From Sulfurimonas sp. (GTDB lineage Bacteria; Campylobacterota; Campylobacteria; Campylobacterales; Sulfurimonadaceae), in the NCBI GenBank assembly GCA_022712775.1, contig JAFLJZ010000165.1, positions 1 through 5,480 on the forward strand: a stretch of 5,480 nt of DNA. Direction: 5' to 3'. The notes below the pieces were generated by a model. It searched no databases. It worked only from the letters and a program-made list of their open reading frames with translations, and was not told where the DNA came from. Of the stretch, positions 1 to 4,382 are shown piece after piece. How positions within the stretch are numbered: the first letter of the stretch is position 1; every line of letters starts with the position of its first letter. A program made the translations under genes and the position numbers.

Positions 1-75
1 GGGTTAGTCTTTATATCTTCATTTATCTTTTTAGGGATGATTTTTGTAGCTGTAGAGGTTTTAAATTATCTATAA
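1..75 (+). CDS. C-terminal end of an unidentified membrane protein (partial)
   Basis: Frame 1 is open from the window edge for 24 codons and ends at TAA (73-75). The residues are almost all hydrophobic (LVFISSFIFLGMIFVAVEV, then NYL), as expected for a last transmembrane helix ending just before the C-terminus. The gene would be convergent with soxZ. Frame 3 is also open until position 111, but it encodes a mixed sequence that does not look like a protein end. The family cannot be named from 24 residues; sulfur-related exporters and permeases are possible but unsupported. That this is the coding frame is inference from composition only. Confidence 0.45.
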   Translation, partial: GLVFISSFIFLGMIFVAVEVLNYL

Positions 76-86
76 TAAATAAAATC

Positions 87-180
87 ACTATCTACTTCCA
101 AAGCAGAGCATGACGACGCGGTTGATTAGATTTTTGTGACAATTAAGATGTTCTCATACTCTGCTTTGGAAATAGACAGT
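87..180 (-). repeat. Long imperfect palindrome (27-bp stem, 40-nt loop) downstream of soxZ; possible terminator or REP/MITE-like element
   Basis: Positions 87-113 pair with 154-180, with the core CCAAAGCAGAG (98-108) against CTCTGCTTTGG (159-169). Only three of 27 positions mismatch (90/177, 95/172, 109/158). All three are A-C on the plus strand and therefore G-U wobbles in a minus-strand RNA, so the minus transcript would form an uninterrupted stem. On the minus strand the stem is followed by a T-rich tail (GATTTTATTTATTA), so it could end the sox transcript. The arm sequence also recalls dispersed palindromes of the type TTCCCACGCAGAGCGTGGGAA seen in many proteobacterial genomes. That resemblance is from memory and is not proof. 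Confidence 0.6.
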
Positions 181-193
181 TATAGAAAATTGT

Positions 194-221
194 AAACCAA
201 AGCCTGTTACAGCTTTAGTTT
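194..221 (-). terminator. Candidate terminator hairpin just after soxZ
   Basis: AAAC (194-197) pairs with GTTT (218-221), AAAG (199-202) with CTTT (213-216), and CTG (204-206) with CAG (210-212), around a TTA loop. There is one mismatch (198/217, G-U in minus RNA) and one bulged base (203). It begins about 32 nt after the soxZ stop. The minus-strand tail reads ACAATTTTC and the plus-strand side has a TTTTT run at 219-223, so it could act in either direction between convergent genes. The stem is A/T-rich, so strength is uncertain. Confidence 0.4.
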
Positions 222-253
222 TTGTTAGTGTAGAAATTTTGGCATTTTTCTAA

Positions 254-556
254 TTATTTAATTTTTTTCTTACCTGTTTGTTTTACACCATTGTTATCAA
301 CAGTAGTGAAGTGAATTTTATCACCATTCTTACCTTTACATTTAAACTTAACAAGTGGGTTTTCTGACATGAAACCACTAAGGCTTAGGTCGTATACTAC
401 AGCATCATTGATCGTAGCAGTGATTTGTTTAATATACTCTACTTTAATACCTTTTTTAATTGACTCTTCTTTATCAGCCATTAAACTTGTAAACATTGCT
501 TTTACTTTAACAATGCCACCTTTTTCTTTTGCTTTAATTTTCATTTTCTTTGCCAT
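254..556 (-). CDS. soxZ: SoxZ, sulfur-carrier subunit of the SoxYZ complex
   Basis: At 100 aa this is the normal size for SoxZ. SoxZ forms the heterodimer with SoxY that carries sulfur intermediates during periplasmic thiosulfate/sulfide oxidation. Recognisable family features are the N-terminal basic beta strand (IVKVKAMFTSLM, residues 15-26), the central LSGFMSENPLVKFKCKG stretch (58-74) corresponding to the family's S-x-NP-(hydrophobic)-x-F region, and the following GDKI and VDNNG segments (78-90). It has no signal peptide, as expected, because SoxZ is exported by riding with Tat-targeted SoxY. A single cysteine, C73, is present. The start ATG (556) follows AAAAGGGAATTAA, an acceptable ribosome site; the next Met (residue 5) lacks that spacing. 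Unusually, 156 bp of hairpin-rich sequence separates it from soxY, although the order Y then Z is standard. Confidence 0.93.
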   Translation of the reverse strand: MAKKMKIKAKEKGGIVKVKAMFTSLMADKEESIKKGIKVEYIKQITATINDAVVYDLSLSGFMSENPLVKFKCKGKNGDKIHFTTVDNNGVKQTGKKKIK

Positions 557-586
557 TTTAATTCCCTTTTACTTATGTTATGCACC

Positions 587-606
587 ATAATGAGCGAGCC
601 CATTAT
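587..606 (-). repeat. Hairpin 1 in the soxY-soxZ spacer
   Basis: ATAATG (587-592) pairs with CATTAT (601-606), continued inward by 593/600 (A-C on plus, G-U in minus RNA), G594-C599 and a tiny loop. It overlaps the perfect 12-bp palindrome CCATTATAATGG (600-611), so the two folds exclude each other. This lies 31 nt or more upstream of the soxZ start, in the transcribed spacer, and could affect processing or soxZ translation. It may form one composite element with the next hairpin. Confidence 0.45.
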
Positions 607-610
607 AATG

Positions 611-630
611 GCAGGGACTAAAGTCCCTAC
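611..630 (-). repeat. REP-like palindrome beginning GTAG in the soxY-soxZ spacer
   Basis: AGGGACT (613-619) and AGTCCCT (622-628) form a perfect 7-bp inverted repeat. Read on the minus strand the element begins GTAGGGACTTTAGTCCCTGCC. A GTAG tetranucleotide directly before a short palindrome is the known layout of REP sequences mobilised by REP-associated tyrosine transposases (RAYT). Together with the adjacent hairpin at 587-606 it would make a compact two-stem element. The alternative is an attenuator or RNA-processing site unique to this operon. No RAYT gene is visible in the window. Confidence 0.5.
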
Positions 631-638
631 AACCCCCT

Positions 639-660
639 AAAGCTACAAAAAGTAGACTTT
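639..660 (-). repeat. Hairpin 3 in the soxY-soxZ spacer
   Basis: AAAG-CTAC (639-646) pairs with GTAG-A-CTTT (652-660) around an AAAAA loop, with one bulged A (656). In the direction of transcription it is followed by AGGGGGTTGTAGGG rather than a T-run, so it is unlikely to be a terminator for soxY. It may instead protect the 3' end of the soxY message. The AT-rich stretch 661-712 between it and the soxY stop holds nothing recognisable. Confidence 0.35.
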
Positions 661-712
661 TTGAGAAATATAATTATTGTTTTTTATTTTCTGTATTGGG
701 TGAAGGGTTATA

Positions 713-1174
713 TCAACCTCCACAACCACCAATAGATACATCGATTTCTTTTGTTGAAGTATATAGTTGACCATCTCTCGTTTTACCAACTACAGTAACG
801 AAAGCTGTTTGTCTCATTTTAATTCTGAAATCGTATTGTATTATTCCATCTTTAGGAACTGTAAAAACACATGTTAAACATCTAGGGTTAGCATCTTGAA
901 AAAGTGCAACTGACTCTAAGTCTAAAGATGATTTAATAGTAATTGGAATTGATCCACCATTTTCAGCTAGTTTTGGAGCTTTAAATGATAATTTCTTTTC
1001 ATCAGTTTTTAGTCCAGCATTACCGTAAAGTGCTTTGATACCATCTTTTGTTTTTTCTGATTCCCACGCTTGTGGTACAGTAGCTCTAAAGTCTACTGCA
1101 CTTAAATCTGTACCTGGTGTAACGATAGCAGCAAATGCTACTAGACCTACACCTAAAAATTTTCTTCTATCCAT
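713..1174 (-). CDS. soxY: SoxY, Tat-exported sulfur-carrier protein with swinging-arm cysteine
   Basis: The 153-aa protein ends in GGCGG, the diagnostic SoxY C-terminus. Its cysteine (C151) covalently holds the sulfur substrate and swings it between Sox enzymes in the periplasm. The N-terminus is a Tat signal (MDRRKFLGVG plus a hydrophobic stretch to about residue 26), so the protein folds and binds SoxZ before export. The middle follows the SoxY fold: IPITIKSSLDLESVALFQDANPR (76-98), then a beta-rich C-terminal half. A departure is the CLTC pair (C99, C102) right after NPR, where SoxY proteins I know have NP-x-P-x-x-A-x-F without cysteines; there is no following His, so it is not a haem site. 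The start ATG follows AAAAGGAAAACAAA. It lies 55 bp after the cytochrome gene and probably shares its transcript. Confidence 0.95.
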   Translation of the reverse strand: MDRRKFLGVGLVAFAAIVTPGTDLSAVDFRATVPQAWESEKTKDGIKALYGNAGLKTDEKKLSFKAPKLAENGGSIPITIKSSLDLESVALFQDANPRCLTCVFTVPKDGIIQYDFRIKMRQTAFVTVVGKTRDGQLYTSTKEIDVSIGGCGG

Positions 1175-1229
1175 TTTGTTTTCCTTTTGTTACCTAAAAA
1201 AATTTCACTCTATTGCACATGGAATATCT

Positions 1230-1550
1230 CTATTTTAAACCTGCAATATATGAAGATAAAGAGGCAATATCACCAGTTGATAGTTTTGCTACTTGACCTT
1301 TCATTAGACCTTTCATTGCACCACCGTATGAACCATCTTTATATCCATTCATTGATTTGTTTAAATCAGCCTCACTCATTTGTGAAATAATTTTTGATTT
1401 ACCAAGTGCTACTTTTGAACCATCAGCCCCATGACAACCAGCACATTTTTTATATAAAGCACCACCATCAGCCATTACGCTTGAACCTAAAATAGCACCT
1501 GCTAAAACTAAAGACTTTAGTGTTGTTGTAATTATTGTTGTAGTTTTCAT
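1230..1550 (-). CDS. Small periplasmic monohaem cytochrome c (class I, c553-like), first gene of the sox unit
   Basis: The predicted 106-aa preprotein has a Sec signal peptide (MKTTTIITTTLKSLVLAGAILGSSVMA, written here in two parts: MKTTTIITTTLKS then LVLAGAILGSSVMA) cleaved near residue 27. The haem c site is C36-A-G-C39-H40. The C-terminal half (GGAMKGLMKGQVAKLSTGDIASLSSYI) is the usual class I end, with M79 or M83 as the likely second iron ligand. I chose the ATG at 1550 because AAGGAG lies 6 nt before it and a signal peptide starts there; the open frame continues 12 codons to a TTG without such a signal. Its place before soxY suggests it accepts electrons from Sox catalysis. It is much shorter than typical SoxX or dihaem SoxD, so I do not give a sox letter, although a reduced SoxX or SoxD role cannot be excluded. 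Confidence 0.88.
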   Translation of the reverse strand: MKTTTIITTTLKSLVLAGAILGSSVMADGGALYKKCAGCHGADGSKVALGKSKIISQMSEADLNKSMNGYKDGSYGGAMKGLMKGQVAKLSTGDIASLSSYIAGLK

Positions 1551-1556
1551 TTGAAA

Positions 1557-1562
1557 CTCCTT
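1557..1562 (-). promoter_or_regulatory. Shine-Dalgarno of the sox-unit cytochrome
   Basis: The minus strand reads AAGGAG followed by six bases and then ATG (1550). This is the best ribosome site among the genes here and it decides the start, ruling out the longer frame that begins with TTG at 1586. Confidence 0.75.
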
Positions 1563-1565
1563 TGT

Positions 1566-1600
1566 TTGATAGGAGTAGTTTAACAATTAATTGTGAAGTA
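1566..1600 (-). promoter_or_regulatory. Candidate regulated promoter of the cytochrome-soxY-soxZ unit
   Basis: On the minus strand, TACTTCACAAT (1600-1590) is followed after exactly 18 nt by the -10-like hexamer TATCAA (1571-1566), about 16 nt before the start codon of the cytochrome. The same 11-mer at the same distance precedes TATAAT upstream of the two-component operon. The box starts only 9 nt after the stop of the preceding cytochrome gene. It also overlaps a near-palindrome, TTAACAATTAATTGTGAA (1580-1597). The weak -10 would fit a promoter that needs an activator; the response regulator encoded next door is the natural candidate (inference). Confidence 0.55.
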
Positions 1601-1608
1601 ATCGTGTA

Positions 1609-1941
1609 CTATTTTAATTTTCCAAAGACCTTATACTTATGCCAGTACACATCTACAGCTTGTTGGAGTTCTCTTTCATTGAGTGTAGTTTTTTTCTTCA
1701 CACCAAATCTACTAATAAAAGAATCGGACATAACCGTTGTTTCTTTGATGGGAACTTTGAGGTAGTTGATAATCGCATTTTTTGTATCTTGTTTACTACT
1801 ATATACAAGTAAATACTTATAAAAATATTTATCTATACTTACAGGTAAGCGTTTATGACAAGCTACACAGTTTTTCTTGTAGACATCTGCATGTAACATG
1901 CTCCCCATAAATAGAAATAAAATAAAAATACTTTTTACCAT
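1609..1941 (-). CDS. Exported monohaem cytochrome c of unassigned subfamily, coupled to the histidine kinase gene
   Basis: This 110-aa protein has a short Sec signal (MVKSIFILFLFMGSMLHA, about 18 aa) and one haem c motif, C25-V-A-C28-H29, close to the mature N-terminus. The rest is rich in Lys, Tyr and aromatic residues (DKYFYKYLLVYSS, 37-49; VDVYWHKYKVFGKLK at the end). Candidate second ligands are M71 or a histidine. It is not the c553 type seen in the next cytochrome. Its ATG overlaps the end of the kinase gene by 7 bp (ATGGTAA), so translation is probably coupled. That links it to signalling or to redox chemistry co-regulated with the sensor, rather than to the sox unit directly. It could deliver electrons from Sox, or report periplasmic redox state to the kinase; both are inference. 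Confidence 0.85.
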   Translation of the reverse strand: MVKSIFILFLFMGSMLHADVYKKNCVACHKRLPVSIDKYFYKYLLVYSSKQDTKNAIINYLKVPIKETTVMSDSFISRFGVKKKTTLNERELQQAVDVYWHKYKVFGKLK

Positions 1942-3119
1942 GATATACTTACCATTGTCCCAATATCTTTTTGTGATTCTATATCTATATCTAAGTCATA
2001 CTCTTTACAAATACTAGATACTATATTTAAACCGATTCCAAAACCACCACTACTCTTGTTAAAACGGGTGTATCTTTCTTGTAGTTTAGAAATATCTTCC
2101 TTGTCTATACCGATTCCAGAATCTTGTACGACTAATCTATTTTCATTCACGGTTACAAGTATCGAGCCATTTATCTTATTATACTTTATGGCATTAGACA
2201 GTAGGTTATCCAAAAGTTTAGAAAACTTACTCTTGTCTATAAAAAGAAAGGTATTGTTTATAATCTCGTAATCTAAACTAACCTTTCTAGCCCCTGCTAA
2301 AGAGTTAAAATACTCCAATCTTTCTTTTACAAGTTGTTCTACATCTACATTTTCATCATTTGAGACTAGTTTATTTCCAAGTGTTAAGTAGGTAAGGTCT
2401 TGGTAAATATTTGAAATGGTTTTTGCGCCGATGTCGATTCTATTTATCTTTTTTAATAGCTTTTCATCAAGAGTGCTTTTATCTATCATCTCTATGTTTG
2501 CTACGATTGTACTTACGGGAGTATTTAGCTCATGTGTAGTATCTTTTATAAACCTGTCTAAAAGATTTAGTGCATCTTTCATAGGCTTTAAAAACAAATG
2601 AAGTAAAACATAACCAACAGCTAACATAAAAATAAAAGTAAGAATACTAAAGATGATTATCTCTTCTTTTGTTTGCGCTAACCAAAGTTCATCATCCCTC
2701 ATCTCAACAACAACATATTTTGCACCTAAATAATACGATTCTGGAATGCTAACAAGATGAATCATTCCATCCTCAAGATAAAGAATCTTATTTAAGCGTA
2801 TCTTTGTTTTGCTTGTTGCAAAAATCAGTTTTTCCCTGTTATCAAAAATTGCAGAAGTAAACTTTTCATCTCTTGGATAGACTTGTGTTTTATCAAAGTT
2901 TATGTGGAGATGTTTAAGGTCTTGGAGAAGTTTTTTAGAATACTCTTGGAGAACTGACTTTTTTTCTTGAAGCATCAGCTCTTTTTGAAGTTCAAAATAA
3001 ATAAAAGAAAAAACAGAAATAATTACTACGGTGAGTAAAATATAAAGAGCAGAAAACCTAAAAAGTGTTTGCTTCTCACTCGCTAGTAAATCTGTATCCA
3101 AGCTTTTTGATGCTAACAA
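1935..3119 (-). CDS. Membrane-bound sensor histidine kinase
   Basis: Numbering is from the preferred start. A first membrane helix (about 22-42) and a second (about 154-177) enclose a periplasmic sensor region of about 110 residues with no recognisable fold. The HisKA phosphoacceptor H196 lies in TTHELNTPVSTI. The ATP-binding domain has the N-box DNLLSNAIKYNK (N305, N309), the G1 box DSGIGI (D333) and the G2 box GGFGIGLN (about 358-365), so the kinase looks intact. The start is not obvious: the frame opens with TTG at 3134, but that codon has no ribosome site. The TTG at 3119 has AAAGGA five nt upstream and gives 394 aa. The gene overlaps the response regulator by 44 bp and the following cytochrome by 7 bp, so all are one unit. 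The signal sensed is unknown; a sulfur compound or redox state is a guess from context. Confidence 0.9.
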   Translation of the reverse strand: MLASKSLDTDLLASEKQTLFRFSALYILLTVVIISVFSFIYFELQKELMLQEKKSVLQEYSKKLLQDLKHLHINFDKTQVYPRDEKFTSAIFDNREKLIFATSKTKIRLNKILYLEDGMIHLVSIPESYYLGAKYVVVEMRDDELWLAQTKEEIIIFSILTFIFMLAVGYVLLHLFLKPMKDALNLLDRFIKDTTHELNTPVSTIVANIEMIDKSTLDEKLLKKINRIDIGAKTISNIYQDLTYLTLGNKLVSNDENVDVEQLVKERLEYFNSLAGARKVSLDYEIINNTFLFIDKSKFSKLLDNLLSNAIKYNKINGSILVTVNENRLVVQDSGIGIDKEDISKLQERYTRFNKSSGGFGIGLNIVSSICKEYDLDIDIESQKDIGTMVSISW

Positions 3120-3747
3120 TCTTTTCCTTTCCAATGATTTTTCTAAGGTTTTTTATATATGTTCGTAGGGCATTTTCACTTGGTGTTTCTTCATAAGTCC
3201 ACAATGTTTCATAGATGCGTTCATGTGAAATAACCTCTTCTTTGTTTTGCAAAAAAAGTTTTAAAAGCGCAGATTCTTTTGTGTTAAACTGGGCTTGTTT
3301 TGAATCTATAAAAAGAAGATTCGATTCTACATCGTACTCAATGTTTTCACTAATTTCTATGCGAGCTTTTGTTTCATGAAAGAAACCTCTTTTTAAAATC
3401 GTTTCAATTCTAAAGAGTAACTCTTTTAAAACAAAGGGCTTACGTATATAATCATCACATCCACTTTTATAACCATCTTCAAGAGAATCTATAGAGTTTA
3501 GGGATGTTATGTAGATCGCAGGAGTTTTTACTCCATCATCTCTTTTTTGTTTAAGCAGTTCAAACCCATTAATAAGGGGAACATTTACATCAAGTAAAAA
3601 CAAATCAAACACATTCTCATAAATTAAATCAGAGGCTTGCTCACCATCATATGCAGTCACAACTTCAAAACCTTGCTCTTCTAAAAAATCAACTACCGTT
3701 TCACTCAGTGTTAAATCATCCTCGAGAAGTAATATTTTTGCTTTCAT
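3076..3747 (-). CDS. OmpR/PhoB-family response regulator
   Basis: The 223-aa protein has the two classic domains. The receiver (1-120) shows the acidic pair E9/D10-D11, the phosphoacceptor D53 (in LFLLDVNVP), T81 (YITS) and K103 (RKPF). The C-terminal winged helix (about 128-223) contains the transcription-activation/recognition region ending ENALRTYIKNLRKII...SIKKLGYRF, the standard OmpR-family ending. It is the cognate partner of the overlapping kinase gene. The ATG lies 2 bp after the stop of the DUF1104-like gene (TAA-AT-ATG) with no good ribosome site, which indicates translational coupling. Its likely DNA targets are the two TACTTCACAAT boxes in this window: one before its own operon, one before the cytochrome-soxY-soxZ unit. 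That assignment is inference from shared sequence and position. Known Campylobacterota regulators of this size are many, and I do not assign a name. Confidence 0.95.
   Translation of the reverse strand: MKAKILLLEDDLTLSETVVDFLEEQGFEVVTAYDGEQASDLIYENVFDLFLLDVNVPLINGFELLKQKRDDGVKTPAIYITSLNSIDSLEDGYKSGCDDYIRKPFVLKELLFRIETILKRGFFHETKARIEISENIEYDVESNLLFIDSKQAQFNTKESALLKLFLQNKEEVISHERIYETLWTYEETPSENALRTYIKNLRKIIGKEKIVSIKKLGYRFTSE
3125..3130 (-). promoter_or_regulatory. Shine-Dalgarno supporting a TTG start for the kinase
   Basis: AAAGGA on the minus strand lies five nt before TTG (3119-3117), inside the response regulator coding sequence. No ATG occurs in the kinase frame until well after the first membrane helix (the Met in ELMLQ), so a non-ATG start is needed. 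This is the best placed one. Confidence 0.5.
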
Positions 3748-3749
3748 AT

Positions 3750-3974
3750 TTATTTCAATTTATGGAGATTTTCCGTATAGGTTTTCTTCTCAGAATCACT
3801 CATGCTCTCTTTGCGTGATTCCAACTCTTTTTTAAATTTTTTTACATCATCTTTTTTAACATAACCGATAATCGAGATTAGTTCTTGCGTACTCATCTCA
3901 GAATAATTTTCACTAGCATAAAGTGAAGTTATAAGTAGTAATGTTAAAAAAAATGACCTTGTTGTTTTTAGCAT
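3750..3974 (-). CDS. Small exported DUF1104-like protein leading the two-component operon
   Basis: This 74-aa protein has a clear Sec signal (MLKTTRSFFLTLLLITSLYA, cleaved about residue 20). The mature part is a short, highly charged helical domain of about 54 residues: SEMSTQELISIIGYV, then KKDDVKKFKKELESRKESM, then SDSEKKTYTENLHKL. This pattern (S-x-MS-x-x-EL, a VDPKDV-like turn, a long basic helix, MS-x-x-E) matches the DUF1104 family, which is known mainly from Campylobacterota periplasmic proteins of unknown function. It is the first gene of the operon, with a TATAAT promoter close upstream, and is coupled to the response regulator by a 2-bp gap. A role as a periplasmic accessory or feedback protein for the kinase is suggested only by this position. 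The start has a modest AAAGAG ribosome site. Confidence 0.8.
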   Translation of the reverse strand: MLKTTRSFFLTLLLITSLYASENYSEMSTQELISIIGYVKKDDVKKFKKELESRKESMSDSEKKTYTENLHKLK

Positions 3975-4002
3975 AATATCTCTTTAGTTTATTTATATTT
4001 GT

Positions 4003-4037
4003 ATTATAGGGGAAAAAAGTGTATAGATTGTGAAGTA
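4003..4037 (-). promoter_or_regulatory. Promoter and candidate regulator box of the two-component operon
   Basis: The minus strand has a perfect TATAAT (4008-4003), 28 nt before the first start codon, preceded by a T-run (TTTTTT, 4018-4013) as is common in Campylobacterota sigma-70 promoters, which lack a strong -35. Exactly 18 nt upstream of the -10 lies TACTTCACAAT (4037-4027), identical in sequence and spacing to the copy before the sox unit. It is placed where an OmpR-type activator or repressor would contact the -35 region. Confidence 0.65.
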
Positions 4038-4045
4038 CAAAGAGA

Positions 4046-4071
4046 AACCCTAATGCAAAGGCATTAAGGTT
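4046..4071 (-). terminator. Terminator-like hairpin upstream of the two-component promoter
   Basis: AACC-C-TAATGC (4046-4056) pairs with GCATTA-A-GGTT (4061-4071) around an AAAG loop, giving an 11-position stem. Its single mismatch (4050/4067) is a G-U pair in minus-strand RNA. The minus-strand tail is TCTCTTTG, moderately T-rich. It ends 9 nt before the regulator box, so it would shield this operon from read-through out of the selO side. Confidence 0.5.
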
Positions 4072-4382
4072 CTAGTGACTTATATGTAAAGCGGATAGAC
4101 GAAGGATCATCCTCCTCTATCATTTAGCATGATATTCAGTCTCACCATATGTGAGAATCTCTTGTTTTGGTCTACGCTGGGGCACTTAACATTTCTCATA
4201 GTATGTCCTTGTGTTTTAAAGCAACTGTCTCATCCGTCACTTCTCAGTTTTAGTTCATCTAAAATGTGTGTTTCCATCTGTATTCTAGCAAGAAGTGTTC
4301 TCAAAATATATTTTATTTTTAAATTTAGTTTATTTACTCGGTTAGAGTGTATTTTCTCTACATATATAAGATATTATAATTT
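4072..4382. other. Spacer between selO and the two-component operon, no gene recognised
   Basis: No convincing coding frame, tRNA or rRNA is visible here. It contains two small hairpins: GATAGA (4094-4099) with TCTATC (4116-4121), enclosing an AGGATCATCCT palindrome; and TCTCAC (4140-4145) with GTGAGA (4151-4156). The stretch 4303-4382, next to the selO stop, is very A/T-rich. On the minus strand there are fragments of open frame with internal stops (between about 4095 and 4280), which could be a decayed gene, but no family is recognisable. A small RNA is possible; nothing proves it. Confidence 0.5.

Noticed and set aside
369..590. 73-aa plus-strand hydrophobic frame opposite soxZ
   Set aside because: It is antisense to soxZ; its membrane-like look comes from lysine-rich coding sequence read in reverse.
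694..708. Possible third, degenerate copy of the regulator box (minus TTCACCCAAT) near the soxY end, with an A/T-rich hexamer 18 nt on
   Set aside because: It carries a two-base insertion in the core and lacks a credible -10, so chance similarity in A/T-rich DNA is as likely.
866..880. Haem-binding motif in SoxY from the CLTC pair
   Set aside because: A c-type haem site requires CxxCH; the residue after C102 is valine.
1230..1586. Longer cytochrome frame starting at the TTG at 1586
   Set aside because: It would add 12 residues before a normal signal peptide, lacks a ribosome site, and would run through the candidate promoter and palindrome.
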